64,000 nucleotides of DNA from Gluconobacter morbifer G707 (GCF_000234355.1 NZ_AGQV01000006.1:93747-157746); one strand, 5' to 3'; positions 1 through 7,983 are shown, counted from the stretch's first letter. Notes: generated by a model not told the origin, from the letters alone. Made by a program: numbers and translations.

Positions 1-2
1 AG

Positions 3-74
3 ACCGGTGAGAAGCTGCGTGAGATGATGCCCTGGATTGCGAAGGGCAAGCTTGTCGACAAGGACAAGAACTGA
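3..74 (+). CDS. ilvC: Ketol-acid reductoisomerase, C-terminal end (partial)
   Basis: Only the last 23 codons are in the window. They read into a TGA stop and encode a tail with the sequence order LREMMPWI then KLVDKDKN. This is the typical C-terminus of class I ketol-acid reductoisomerase, the NADPH-dependent enzyme that converts acetolactate or acetohydroxybutyrate to dihydroxy acids in branched-chain amino acid synthesis. The call rests on this short tail alone. The gene enters from the left edge and converges on the next gene, with a stem-loop between them. Confidence 0.72.
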   Translation, partial: TGEKLREMMPWIAKGKLVDKDKN

Positions 75-88
75 TCACGGATGACTGT

Positions 89-111
89 CAGGGGAAACGG
101 TGTTTTCCCTG
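89..111. terminator. Stem-loop between convergent genes
   Basis: CAGGGGAAA pairs with TTTTCCCTG around a short loop. It lies 15 bases after the ilvC stop and 30 bases before the end of the convergent gene on the minus strand. There is no long T run, so termination would be weak or factor-assisted. An outer pair, GTCAGG with CCTGAC, could compete with it. Confidence 0.45.
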
Positions 112-141
112 GCGGGTCCTGACGCTGGGCATCATGGCTCC

Positions 142-534
142 CTAGCGGGCTGTGACGCCCAGTGTGTATGGGGCGGGCTGCTGGCTGGTGGCGTGGTAGA
201 GAAAGACTTCCAGGGAATAGAGCCCGTCCATCGGAGCGAGGGACACAGCCAGATTGTTGGGCATGTGATTCTGTGATGAATCTGACAGGACGTCACCATT
301 CGGATCCCGCAGCAGGACAAAAACCCGCGTGTTACTGGAATGGATGTGGGCGATGATGCGCTGGCCTGTTTTCAGAGACAGAAAATACCGGTTCATTTCT
401 GTGCCCTGAACCGTGCCGGAGACGGTCGTACCGTTGGTGTAGGGCGGGAAATGAAGGGTAAGGGGCGACGCCCGGACCGGAATGGATGTCAGGAGAGAGG
501 TCGCAAGAACGGTAGCTGAAATCAGTAATCGCAT
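142..534 (-). CDS. Small secreted protein of unknown function
   Basis: The protein is 130 residues. It has a clear Sec signal peptide: a short basic start, a hydrophobic stretch and a likely cleavage after VRA near residue 22. The mature part is beta-rich, with the order NGTTVSGTV, YFLSLKTGQRI, FVLLRDPNGDVL, DGLYSLEVFLY. This pattern of a short beta-sandwich with a sugar- or peptidase-associated look resembles bacterial pre-peptidase (PPC-like) domains, but the match is only by eye. No catalytic residues or cysteines stand out. It probably acts in the periplasm or outside the cell. It is transcribed away from speD. Confidence 0.6.
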   Translation of the reverse strand: MRLLISATVLATSLLTSIPVRASPLTLHFPPYTNGTTVSGTVQGTEMNRYFLSLKTGQRIIAHIHSSNTRVFVLLRDPNGDVLSDSSQNHMPNNLAVSLAPMDGLYSLEVFLYHATSQQPAPYTLGVTAR

Positions 535-676
535 TGTTTTCGAATATGTCTGTTTGCAAGGTTTGTAATAATGACAGATAGGCCTCCCGGCGGGAGAGCG
601 TAAGGCCCCTGCTCCCAGAAACAGGTTTCTCCGCGATTATGTGATGGAAAATCCTTTTGCCATGCAGTGAAAACAT

Positions 677-715
677 GGGTCGAGAGGGTTGTGTGACATA
701 TTGGAGAATCGACCC
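677..715 (+). promoter_or_regulatory. Inverted repeat in the long speD leader
   Basis: GGGTCGA (677-683) is matched by TCGACCC (709-715) around a 25-base loop, about 105 bases before the speD start. The 284-base space between the divergent genes holds no gene that I recognise. The frame of speD stays open upstream to 657, but that stretch does not look like protein. The repeat could be an operator or a structured 5' leader. No known riboswitch class is recognised. Confidence 0.3.
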
Positions 716-818
716 AGAAAGTTCTTGCGTCGCATGGGAAGGGGGTCTAACTACCGCGCTTCCTGGCCCAAGGGGGCGGTTTCGCCCAACAGGCTGTCTA
801 CTGGTTTGGGGGTACGTG

Positions 819-1298
819 ATGAACGCACTTGCTCAACTGGGGATGGTATCGGGACTCCCGAGAGATATCCAGAATAGCGACGCTCACTCTTTTGAAGACG
901 AGCGCAAGGATTATTTTATCGAGCGTGACGGCGAGCGTTTTGCTGGCAATCATCTGCTCATTGATTTCTGGGATGCCCGGAATCTGGATGATCCGGCACG
1001 GATCGATGAGACGCTGCGCGAAGGCGCGCTGGCGGCCGGAGCTACGATCCTGCACAGCCATTTCCATCATTTCACGCCCAATGGTGGCGTGTCGGGCGTG
1101 CTGGTACTGGCGGAAAGCCATATCTCGATCCACACATGGCCCGAGCGGAATTTTGCCGCCGTTGACGTATTCATGTGTGGTGCCTGTGATCCGAATCTGT
1201 CGATTCCGGTCATGCAGCGCCTCTTCCAGGCTGGTCGCATTGAAGTGGATGCGGTTCGTCGCGGGCGCGTGCAGGATCAGGCGCGCGACGCGGCCTGA
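819..1298 (+). CDS. speD: S-adenosylmethionine decarboxylase proenzyme
   Basis: SpeD decarboxylates S-adenosylmethionine to give the aminopropyl donor for spermidine synthesis. It is a pyruvoyl enzyme made by self-cleavage. The 159-residue protein carries the cleavage site in the context LAES-HISIHTWPE, so Ser100 should become the pyruvoyl group. His105 and Cys120, in FMCGAC, match the conserved processing and proton-donor residues of the small class 1 bacterial enzymes. I chose the ATG at 819 because it follows a GGGGG run at suitable spacing and gives a family-typical length. An upstream in-frame extension to 657 is open but not protein-like. It is followed by speE after 66 bases, so the two polyamine genes likely form an operon. 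Confidence 0.93.
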   Translation: MNALAQLGMVSGLPRDIQNSDAHSFEDERKDYFIERDGERFAGNHLLIDFWDARNLDDPARIDETLREGALAAGATILHSHFHHFTPNGGVSGVLVLAESHISIHTWPERNFAAVDVFMCGACDPNLSIPVMQRLFQAGRIEVDAVRRGRVQDQARDAA

Positions 1299-1304
1299 TT
1301 TCTC

Positions 1305-1333
1305 AAAGGGGCCGTATCGAAAACGGCCCCTTT
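1305..1333 (+). terminator. Strong intercistronic hairpin between speD and speE
   Basis: An 11-base perfect stem (AAAGGGGCCGT with ACGGCCCCTTT, loop 1316-1322) starts 7 bases after the speD stop. It is followed by CCGATATAATCC rather than a T run. It may be a 3'-end stabiliser or a partial attenuator that lowers speE relative to speD rather than a full terminator. Confidence 0.5.
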
Positions 1334-1364
1334 CCGATATAATCCGATAAGGAAACGATGATCC

Positions 1365-2231
1365 ATGGCTGAAACATGGCTCAACGAGACCCTGTACCCG
1401 GACTGGGGACAGCGTTTTCTCGTGACGCGGGAGCTTGCGCGCGTAAAATCCGATTTTCAGGACGTGGTGGTTTTTGAAAGCTCCAGTCATGGTCGGGTCC
1501 TGGTGCTGGATGGTGTCATCCAGATCACCGAGCGTGATGAGTTTGTCTATCAGGAAATGTTGACCCATGTGCCGCTTCTGGCGCATCCCTGCGCGAAGCG
1601 GGTGCTGATTATCGGCGCGGGCGACGGTGGTGTTCTGCGGCGTGTGCTTCAGCATGACACGGTGGAAAAAGCCGTCATGGTAGAAATCGACGGTGCTGTC
1701 ATCGAGTTGTCCAAGCAGTATCTCCCCGATATTGCCGGCGATGCGTGGAATGATCCCCGGGCGGACGTGATCGTGGGCGATGGCATTGATTATGTGGCCA
1801 AGGCTGAAGATGGGTCTTTCGATGTCATTATCGTGGACAGCACGGACCCGATCGGCGTGGGTGAAGTCCTTTTCACGGATGAATTCTACAGCAACTGCGC
1901 ACGGATCCTGTCCGATGAAGGGCTGATCGTGAATCAGTGTGGCGTACCGTTCATGCAGGCGGATGAACTGCATGAGACCAGTCTGCGTCGTGCGAAGTTC
2001 TTTCCGCATGTGACGGCATATGTTGCGGCGGTACCGACCTATGTGGGTGGTTTCATGACGCTGGGCATGGCGTCCAAGGGGCAGTCTCCGAACACCCAGA
2101 CGCTGGAGCAGATCCGCGCCCGGGGCGAGGCAGCCGGCATCATCGGTACGACCCGCTACTGGACGCCGGAAATACATGTTGGTGCCTTCAATCTGCCGCC
2201 CTATATCGCAGAGCATCTGCCGCGCACGTAA
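1365..2231 (+). CDS. speE: Spermidine synthase
   Basis: SpeE transfers an aminopropyl group from decarboxylated SAM to putrescine. The 288-residue protein shows the family signature in order: an N-terminal beta domain ending QITERDEFVYQEMLTH, the Rossmann glycine loop LIIGAGDGGVLRR, the acidic VEIDGAVIELS, the catalytic VDSTDPIGV with Asp, and a final PPYIAEHL. Length and motif spacing match bacterial spermidine synthases. The start at 1365 is preceded by GATAAGGAAACG, with an AAGGA ribosome-binding site. It partners speD directly upstream. Confidence 0.95.
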   Translation: MAETWLNETLYPDWGQRFLVTRELARVKSDFQDVVVFESSSHGRVLVLDGVIQITERDEFVYQEMLTHVPLLAHPCAKRVLIIGAGDGGVLRRVLQHDTVEKAVMVEIDGAVIELSKQYLPDIAGDAWNDPRADVIVGDGIDYVAKAEDGSFDVIIVDSTDPIGVGEVLFTDEFYSNCARILSDEGLIVNQCGVPFMQADELHETSLRRAKFFPHVTAYVAAVPTYVGGFMTLGMASKGQSPNTQTLEQIRARGEAAGIIGTTRYWTPEIHVGAFNLPPYIAEHLPRT

Positions 2232-2377
2232 GGAATGCGGCGTATTTCTGCGGAATTTACGGATCGTGCGGGAAGTATCCTGCATGGTCCGTGTTTTATG
2301 GCGTGCTGCGTGAGGTGGGGTTGCTCCGGAAAAGAGGGTCTGTCTAAGGAGAGGCATCATTTGTCAGGAGTTCCCGA

Positions 2378-3226
2378 ATGAGCCGGCGCAGGACCATACT
2401 CGACATCCGGAAGATGAAGGCTGCGGGCGAGAAAATCGCCATGCTGACCGCCTATGATTTTGCTTCGGCCCTGATTGCCGAGCGAGCTGGTGTGCCGATG
2501 CTGCTGGTCGGGGATTCGCTTGGCATGGTTATGCATGGTCATGACACGACGCTGCCTGTGACGGTGGAAGACATGATCCTTCATGCCCGTATGGTCATGC
2601 GGGGCAGCCGCGAAGCACTGGTCGTCGTGGATCTTCCCTTTCTTAGCTATGCCACGAAGCAGGACGCCGTGACGGCGGCGCGGCGCGTGATGCAGGAAGG
2701 AGGTGGTCAGGCGCTCAAGCTGGAAGGTGGCATTGAAATCGTTCCTGTCGTCCGGCATCTGACGGAACGGGGCGTGCCTGTCATGGGGCATCTTGGCCTG
2801 ACGCCACAGTCCCAGCATCAGATCGGGCTACGGGTGCAGGCCAGGGAAGCTGCGGCCGCGCGCAGGCTGATGGATGATGCTCTGGCGCTGGAAGCAGCCG
2901 GGGCGTTCGCGCTTGTTCTGGAAGTCGTACCTGCACCTCTGGCGGAAGCTGTTTCCCGGCGGTTAACGATTCCGGTAATCGGGATTGGCGCCGGGGCCGG
3001 TTGTGATGGCCAGGTTCAAGTCTGGCATGATGTGCTGGGGCTGTTCGACGAGAAGTCGCCCCGACATGCCAGACGGTTCGCGGAGATCGGCGCGGAGATG
3101 ACACAGGCTGTTGGCCAGTATGTTGCTGAGGTTCGGGACGGAATGTTCCCGACGCAGGCCCAGAGTGCCTCCATGCCATCCGAAGTGCTGGAAGATGCCC
3201 TGCGGGATCTGCCGGAGCTTTCCTGA
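2378..3226 (+). CDS. panB: 3-methyl-2-oxobutanoate hydroxymethyltransferase
   Basis: PanB makes ketopantoate from 2-oxoisovalerate and methylenetetrahydrofolate, the first step of pantothenate and coenzyme A synthesis. The 282-residue protein contains [10 protein letters not shown] near the start, the Mg-binding [18 protein letters not shown], the segment [17 protein letters not shown], and [14 protein letters not shown] with WHDVLGL near the C-terminus, all in the order expected for the (beta/alpha)8 barrel. The ATG at 2378 has CAGGAG eight bases upstream. It converges with the phospholipase gene 26 bases downstream. No panC is seen nearby. Confidence 0.95.
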   Translation: MSRRRTILDIRKMKAAGEKIAMLTAYDFASALIAERAGVPMLLVGDSLGMVMHGHDTTLPVTVEDMILHARMVMRGSREALVVVDLPFLSYATKQDAVTAARRVMQEGGGQALKLEGGIEIVPVVRHLTERGVPVMGHLGLTPQSQHQIGLRVQAREAAAARRLMDDALALEAAGAFALVLEVVPAPLAEAVSRRLTIPVIGIGAGAGCDGQVQVWHDVLGLFDEKSPRHARRFAEIGAEMTQAVGQYVAEVRDGMFPTQAQSASMPSEVLEDALRDLPELS

Positions 3227-3252
3227 CCGACTGATCCCAGGGGGCGGGGCTG

Positions 3253-5334
3253 TCAGCTCGGAAGCGTGGTGCCCATGGCTGGGTCCGTGATGCCAGGTCT
3301 GCCGGTTTCCACGTGACCGGCAAGACGCAGGATGCTGCCATCGGTTTGGTCTGTGGAAATGGTCAGGTCATACCAGCAATGGCTTGCGGCAAGAGACAGG
3401 GTCAGTTGCTGTGTCTGTCCGGCAGGCAGGGAAATGGTCTGGTCTTCTGCGCCGTAGGCGTTGTCACGCAGAGTGAGCAGGCGATCATGGGTGCTGCTGT
3501 TGCGGAATGTCAGCTGCAGGGCGGATGACGTCCCGTCATGTTGTGCCGTGGTCTGGATTTCAGGGTGGGGCGTGAACCGGGCATAGCGTGCAAAACCGTT
3601 GGGGCCCGTGACCGTGAAGCAGTGTGTTCTGTTGCGGTCCGTATCCCAGTTGTCCTGAAGGGACTGACCGGCACCGACCGTATAGCGGCGCGGGGTCTCC
3701 TGCGTTTCGTCATGATAGACATAGAAACACGCTGCCTGTGTCCCGTCATTCCGAAAGGAGAACGTGACGGTTCCGGACTCGGAGCGCGTTACATCCGCCG
3801 CGAGGATATAGGGCAATGGACGGGCGGGGCGGCTGCCCCGTTCGACCGGGCCGATATCCGCGAGCGTGCTTTCATGGGGAATGACGGGACTGGGCAGTTT
3901 GCAGGACGCATCGGCGATTGCGCGATAGGCCCGTGTGTCGGGCAGCGGCACCGTGGCGTGGCGTTTGCGGGAAAAGTCGAAGGCGCCTGTCAGGTCGCCG
4001 CAGACCGCTCGGCGCCAGGGCGTAATGTTGGTTTCCGCCACGCCGAAACGGGCTTCCATGAAGCGCAGGACGGAGGTGTGATCGAAGACTTCCGAACAGA
4101 CAAATCCGCCCGTACTCCATGGTGAGATGGCGAAAGCCGGGACACGTGGTCCAAGGCCGTAGGGGAGCATGTCAGCGGTATAACGCCCGGGTTCGAACGG
4201 TGTCGGGCGGTCATGGATTTCACCCGTGACAGGGACAGTGCTTTTGCCCGGCAGGACGGGGGTGGGAGGCTGTGGGGGGACCATGTGATCGAAATAACCG
4301 TCGTTCTCGTCATACATGACGAGGAAGACAGTCCGCGCCCACACATCCGGATTGGCTGTCAGGGCGTCCAGTGTCCGGGCAATGAAGGTTGCACCGTAGC
4401 CGGGTGTCCAGCGCGGATGTTCCGAGTAGGCGGCCGGAGGCAGGACCCATGAGATCTGGGGCAGACGGTCTGCCAGAACGTCCTGCCGCAGGAGGTCCAG
4501 CGTGCGGGCAGTCATGGCGCGTTCGTGGAGCGGGGAGCCGGGCGGCGCGTCTACGAAATTGCGGAAACACATCAGGATATTGGTGCCGAAATTTCCGTTC
4601 TCAACATCTGAGCCGGATAGACCCTGCTGATAGACCTGCCAGGAGACTCCGGCCTTCTGGAGGCGTTCGGGATAGGTGGTCCACGTAAAGGGGTTGGGAA
4701 CGTGCGGGTAGAATTCCCTGTCCACCCAGTCCACGTTGTCGAGGATCGGACCGCCGCCCGAACCGGTGGGATCCACCATGCCAGTCATGAGATAATAGCG
4801 GTTGGGATGGGTCTGCGTCGGGGTCGAGCAGAAGAAATGGTCGCAGGTGGTGAAGGCATCCGCCAGTGCATGGTGGAAGGGGATGTCCTCACGTGTGTAG
4901 TAGCCCATCGTCATGTCTTTCTTATGACGGGGCCACTGGTTGTTCCAGCCCTTGTTGATCGCGCCGTGGGTGGGGCGCCAGCTGTGATCGAGGTCCATGA
5001 CGCATTCGGCGCTGCTGGTCTGGGTCGGGAGATGAAAGGGCGTGATCCAGCCGTTTTCCGCGTTCTGGCGTTTCTGCCACCAGATGGGCCGCCCTTCCGG
5101 GCCGCGGATGACGTGTCTGTCTCCATAGCCGCGGACGCCTGAGAGGTGACCCAGATAATGATCGAAGGACCGGTTTTCCTGCATCAGCACGACGATGTGC
5201 TGGACGTCCTCGATCGTTCCGCTGTCCCGCCGGGCGGGAATGGCACGGGCGCGCTGGATGGAAGGGAGAAGGGCGCTCATCGAAAGACCGGCACCCATGC
5301 CCAGAAGGGCACGTCGGTTAATCTGTGGTGACAC
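3253..5334 (-). CDS. Phosphocholine-type phospholipase C, Tat-exported
   Basis: The 693-residue protein belongs to the non-haemolytic or phosphocholine-specific phospholipase C and acid phosphatase superfamily. These enzymes hydrolyse phospholipid headgroups outside the cytoplasm. The start carries a twin-arginine signal, with NRRALLGMGAG followed by a hydrophobic stretch and ARA near residue 31. Then come IVLMQENRSFDHYLG, containing the metal-ligand and nucleophile region, FCSTPTQTHPNRYYLMTG, LVMYDENDGYFDH and FEPGRYTADMLPYGLGPRVPAFAISPWS. Two C-terminal beta domains follow after residue 490, as in family members with tandem DUF756 modules. A role in phosphate scavenging or lipid turnover is inferred. 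The leader upstream holds an unusual repeat arrangement. Confidence 0.88.
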   Translation of the reverse strand: MSPQINRRALLGMGAGLSMSALLPSIQRARAIPARRDSGTIEDVQHIVVLMQENRSFDHYLGHLSGVRGYGDRHVIRGPEGRPIWWQKRQNAENGWITPFHLPTQTSSAECVMDLDHSWRPTHGAINKGWNNQWPRHKKDMTMGYYTREDIPFHHALADAFTTCDHFFCSTPTQTHPNRYYLMTGMVDPTGSGGGPILDNVDWVDREFYPHVPNPFTWTTYPERLQKAGVSWQVYQQGLSGSDVENGNFGTNILMCFRNFVDAPPGSPLHERAMTARTLDLLRQDVLADRLPQISWVLPPAAYSEHPRWTPGYGATFIARTLDALTANPDVWARTVFLVMYDENDGYFDHMVPPQPPTPVLPGKSTVPVTGEIHDRPTPFEPGRYTADMLPYGLGPRVPAFAISPWSTGGFVCSEVFDHTSVLRFMEARFGVAETNITPWRRAVCGDLTGAFDFSRKRHATVPLPDTRAYRAIADASCKLPSPVIPHESTLADIGPVERGSRPARPLPYILAADVTRSESGTVTFSFRNDGTQAACFYVYHDETQETPRRYTVGAGQSLQDNWDTDRNRTHCFTVTGPNGFARYARFTPHPEIQTTAQHDGTSSALQLTFRNSSTHDRLLTLRDNAYGAEDQTISLPAGQTQQLTLSLAASHCWYDLTISTDQTDGSILRLAGHVETGRPGITDPAMGTTLPS

Positions 5335-5410
5335 GAAAGCAGGCCTGCGGATGTTGGAGAATATTATGATCCGGCAACTATAGGCGTTCTACTTTTCTTC
5401 TTCGAGGTCT

Positions 5411-5485
5411 TATTCCCGGAAAGATTTGTGACATTCCGTTCCGTTTTCGCGGTCTTTGCCGGGAATAGCGGTGGAACGGAATGTC
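5411..5485 (-). repeat. Two interleaved perfect inverted repeats (A-B-A'-B')
   Basis: A is TATTCCCGG (5411-5419) and A' is CCGGGAATA (5459-5467). B is GACATTCCGTTCC (5430-5442) and B' is GGAACGGAATGTC (5473-5485). Both pairs are perfect, 9 and 13 bases. A/A' can be extended by AAAG with CTTT across a one-base bulge. Because the pairs cross, both stems can only coexist as a pseudoknot. Otherwise they are alternative structures. The element lies between the lipoprotein stop (5494) and the phospholipase start (5334), so it would sit in the phospholipase mRNA leader. Confidence 0.6.
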
Positions 5486-5493
5486 GTGTCGTA

Positions 5494-5748
5494 TCAGCGT
5501 TTTGGCAGGGCGCAGCGATGATCGCGGTAAAGCGTCCATTCCTCGCAGAGCTGGCCTTCGGGCAGATGGCAGATGCCGTACTGCCCGTGAGAGGTGTTGA
5601 CGATTTCGTCCGTGCCCCCCTGCTGCCTGCAGAAGACACTTGCGGGATTGGGCATCCCGATCATGTGGGGCTGATGGTTCCGGGGCGTTGTCCGGGCGCA
5701 GCCAGACAGAAGAAGGGCTGCGGCGGCTGTCAGGAAAACGGCTCTCAT
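5494..5748 (-). CDS. Small lipoprotein, DUF333-like
   Basis: The 84-residue protein begins with a lipoprotein signal ending in the lipobox LLSGC, so Cys17 would be lipidated. The mature region has NPASVFCRQQGG, then GQYGICHLPEGQLCEEWTLYRDHRC. This is the Cys-pairing pattern of DUF333 (hemolysin-like putative) lipoproteins, where the phrase NPAS-x-C-x-x-GG and a terminal C-x-E-W motif are typical. Function is unknown. It is probably an envelope stress or inhibitor-type small protein. Its ATG overlaps the TGA of the upstream ABM gene by ATGA, so the pair is translationally coupled. Confidence 0.75.
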   Translation of the reverse strand: MRAVFLTAAAALLLSGCARTTPRNHQPHMIGMPNPASVFCRQQGGTDEIVNTSHGQYGICHLPEGQLCEEWTLYRDHRCALPKR

Positions 5749-6047
5749 GAGGAGCGGCGGCTCAGGAAGCGGACGGAGCGTTCCCGGATTCCCAGTTCCT
5801 TGACGGTACGGGCGAACTTTTCAAAATGAGGCGTCTTGAGATGGACCTCGAACGCCGGACGGTCATCATAGACTTCGTAAAGAATGACGGTATCGGCCTG
5901 GTCCTGCGGGGTCAGGACGGTGAAACCCTGACAGCCGGGTTCATCGGCGACGGAGCGTTCACTGTCTTCCTGGCAGGCTTGCAGAAAGCTGTCATGGGTC
6001 TGGGGTGTTGTTTCAAATTCGGCGAGGACGGTCAGAATTCCGCTCAT
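5745..6047 (-). CDS. ABM-domain monooxygenase-like protein
   Basis: The 100-residue protein fits the antibiotic biosynthesis monooxygenase (ABM) fold, a dimeric ferredoxin-like alpha/beta barrel. It has an opening beta strand (ILTVLAEFETTP), a central ADTVILYEVYDDRPAFEVHL, and the family hallmark KTPHFEKFARTVKELG. Members include quinol monooxygenases and autoinducer-2 modifying LsrG, so no substrate is claimed. I chose the ATG at 6047 because AGAGGAG lies seven bases upstream and the length is typical. A frame-open extension to 6254 is not needed. It is the first gene of a two-gene unit with the lipoprotein. A paralogue of similar motif lies at 11474. Confidence 0.78.
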   Translation of the reverse strand: MSGILTVLAEFETTPQTHDSFLQACQEDSERSVADEPGCQGFTVLTPQDQADTVILYEVYDDRPAFEVHLKTPHFEKFARTVKELGIRERSVRFLSRRSS

Positions 6048-6142
6048 AAATGTCTCCTCTGGATGGGGATGGAAAATCATAACGCGCGACTGATCGTAAT
6101 GATTGCGGACAAATTCGAAAACTGGCAGGATCAACTTCGTTC

Positions 6143-6300
6143 GACACGGGAGAGACTGGCGTACAGCCAGCGCCGAAGGAGCAACCGCCCCGGAAACTCT
6201 CAGGCCAAAGGACCGAGTCGGACTGGATATTCTGGAGAGTGGTGCATTCGGCACCCGCCGACGGGATAGCGATCTCAGGCGAAAGGACAGAAGGGGCGGC
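6143..6300 (+). ncRNA. Tandem glycine riboswitch
   Basis: Two glycine aptamers lie in series just before gcvT. Aptamer I (about 6143-6223) shows GGGAGAG, CGCCGAAGGAGCAA, then AAACTCTCAGGCCAAAGGACCG. Aptamer II (about 6230-6300) starts CTGGAGAG, continues with CCGCCGACGGGATA, and ends GATCTCAGGCGAAAGGACAG. These core blocks are the conserved glycine-binding junctions of the class. The 65 bases between aptamer II and the gcvT start show no classical terminator, so translational or Rho-linked control is more likely. It should switch on glycine cleavage when glycine is high. Confidence 0.93.
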
Positions 6301-6365
6301 GCTTTCCGGCAAAGGGTTCGGAGACGTCTGCCATTTCATGTCTTTTACGGGCTGGGATCTGCCGC

Positions 6366-7499
6366 ATGACCGATGCTCTTCAGCGCACGCCTCTTTACGA
6401 TCTTCATCTCAAGCTTGGTGCGAAAATGGTGCCGTTCGCCGGGTATGAGATGCCGTTGCAGTACCCGGCCGGGCTGATGGCCGAGCATCTGCATACGCGC
6501 GCGAAGACCGGTCTGTTCGATGTCTCCCATATGGGGCAGATCCGCATTGCGGCGAAAAGTGGCGACGTGAGAGATGCAGCACTGGCCCTGGAAACACTGG
6601 TTCCGGTTGATATCGTCGGGCTGAAAGCCGGGCGGCAGCGCTATGGTATGCTGACCAACGACCAGGGCGGCATTCTGGACGATCTGATGATCGCGAATAT
6701 GGGCAGGGATCTTCTGGTGATCGTCAATGCGGCCTGTAAGGAGCAGGACGCGGACCGGATCGAGGCAGCCCTTCAGGGCAGCTGTATCGTGACGCGCCAG
6801 TTTGACCGGGGGTTGCTGGCTCTTCAGGGGCCTGGCGCCCAGGCGGCTCTGGCGCCGCTGTGCCCTGCCGCTGCGGAGATGCGGTTCATGGACATGATCG
6901 AGACCGATATTGCCGGTGTGCCGGTCACGCTGTCGCGGTCGGGATATACAGGCGAGGACGGTTACGAGATCGGCCTGCCGGCGTCAGGAACGGAAAAGGT
7001 CGCCCGTGCGATTCTGGCGCAGTCTGATGTTCTGCCGATCGGTCTTGGCGCACGGGATTCGCTGCGTCTTGAAGGGGGCCTGTGCCTTTACGGGAATGAC
7101 ATCGACACGACGACGACCCCGATCGAGGCTTCGCTGGGGTGGGCCATCCAGAAAGTGCGCCGCGAAGGCGGTACGCGGGAAGGAGGATACCCCGGAGCAG
7201 ATGTTGTCTTGCGTCAGGCGCGCGAGGGCGTAGGCCGCAAGCGTGTCGGTCTGATGGCTGAAGGCCGCGCTCCGGTGCGGGCCGGAGCGAAGCTGTATGC
7301 CGATGCTGACGGGAAGACGGAAGTCGGTGTCGTGACGTCAGGGGCTTTCGGCCCGAGTGTGAAGGCTCCGGTGGCCATGGGGTATGTCGCGGCGGATCAT
7401 GCCGCGACTGGTACCCCGCTCTTTGCGGAACTGCGTGGAAAGTTCGTGCCGGTTCACATCCGGGCGATGCCTTTCGTGGCCCCCGGTTTCAAGCGGTAA
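6366..7499 (+). CDS. gcvT: Aminomethyltransferase (glycine cleavage T-protein)
   Basis: GcvT releases ammonia from the aminomethyl group carried on lipoylated H-protein and passes the carbon to tetrahydrofolate. The 377-residue protein begins RTPLYDLHLKLGAKMVPFAGYEMP and has the HTRAKTGLFDVSHMGQI segment, QRYGMLTNDQGGILDDL, the folate-site VTLSRSGYTGEDGYEI, and GLGARDSLRLEGGLCLYGNDI. All are hallmarks of the T-protein. The ATG at 6366 follows the glycine riboswitch. gcvH starts 40 bases after its stop, so the three gcv genes form one unit under riboswitch control. Confidence 0.96.
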   Translation: MTDALQRTPLYDLHLKLGAKMVPFAGYEMPLQYPAGLMAEHLHTRAKTGLFDVSHMGQIRIAAKSGDVRDAALALETLVPVDIVGLKAGRQRYGMLTNDQGGILDDLMIANMGRDLLVIVNAACKEQDADRIEAALQGSCIVTRQFDRGLLALQGPGAQAALAPLCPAAAEMRFMDMIETDIAGVPVTLSRSGYTGEDGYEIGLPASGTEKVARAILAQSDVLPIGLGARDSLRLEGGLCLYGNDIDTTTTPIEASLGWAIQKVRREGGTREGGYPGADVVLRQAREGVGRKRVGLMAEGRAPVRAGAKLYADADGKTEVGVVTSGAFGPSVKAPVAMGYVAADHAATGTPLFAELRGKFVPVHIRAMPFVAPGFKR

Positions 7500-7539
7500 A
7501 CTGTCCGTTCCAGAAGATCATCCAAGGAAAAACCTAGTC

Positions 7540-7902
7540 ATGACGACTTATTATACCAAATCCCACGAATGGATCCGCCTCGATGGTGGTGACGAGGCTA
7601 CTGTCGGCATTACAGCCCATGCTTCCGAGGAACTGGGTGAACTGGTCTTTGTTGAAGCCAAGGACGAGGGCACCGAAGTTGCTGCCGGTGATGCCGCTGC
7701 TGTTGTGGAATCCGTGAAGGCAGCATCCGACATCTATGCGCCGGTGGCCGGAACGATTGCCGGTTTCAATACGGCGTTGTCCGATGATCCGACGCTGGTG
7801 GGCAAGGATCCGGAAGGGAAGGGATGGATTTTCAAGCTGAAGATTTCCAGCCCGGATGACCTGAAGAGCCTGCTGACGGCCGAGCAGTACAAGAGCCTCT
7901 GA
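7540..7902 (+). CDS. gcvH: Glycine cleavage system H-protein
   Basis: GcvH is the lipoyl carrier that shuttles the aminomethyl intermediate between P, T and L proteins. The 120-residue protein begins with TKSHEWIRLDG and carries the lipoylation motif VVESVKAASD with Lys60 as the attachment site. It ends with the IDEEQY-like region, here TAEQYKSL. The ATG at 7540 has CCAAGGAAAAAC before it. An upstream in-frame extension within gcvT is a shadow. It sits between gcvT and gcvP, with an intrinsic terminator right behind it. Confidence 0.96.
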   Translation: MTTYYTKSHEWIRLDGGDEATVGITAHASEELGELVFVEAKDEGTEVAAGDAAAVVESVKAASDIYAPVAGTIAGFNTALSDDPTLVGKDPEGKGWIFKLKISSPDDLKSLLTAEQYKSL

Positions 7903-7910
7903 GGCTCGGA

Positions 7911-7945
7911 CGGGCTTTCCAGCAGGGAAGCCCGTTTTTTCTTTT
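7911..7945 (+). terminator. Intrinsic terminator between gcvH and gcvP
   Basis: The stem CGGGCTTTCC pairs with GGGAAGCCCG around AGCA, with one G-U pair. TTTTTTCTTTT follows immediately. This is a full Rho-independent terminator inside the gcv cluster, 8 bases after the gcvH stop and 38 bases before gcvP. It probably lowers gcvP transcription relative to gcvT-gcvH, or gcvP has its own start. Confidence 0.85.
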
Positions 7946-7983
7946 CGTGCCCTGATTCCCGTCCTGACAAACCTGCCAGAGAA

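Noticed and set aside
657..818. Extending SpeD to an in-frame start at 657
   Set aside because: The added residues do not match SpeD and there is a better ATG with a ribosome site at 819.
798..2360. A 520-codon open frame antisense to speD and speE
   Set aside because: The product is His/Arg-rich without family features and spans two well-supported genes on the other strand.
3302..3320. CACGTG palindrome in GTTTCCACGTGACC, considered as a fourth parS site
   Set aside because: The right half lacks AAACA, so several positions mismatch; similar loose CACGTG hits at 25005 and 61018 were also rejected.
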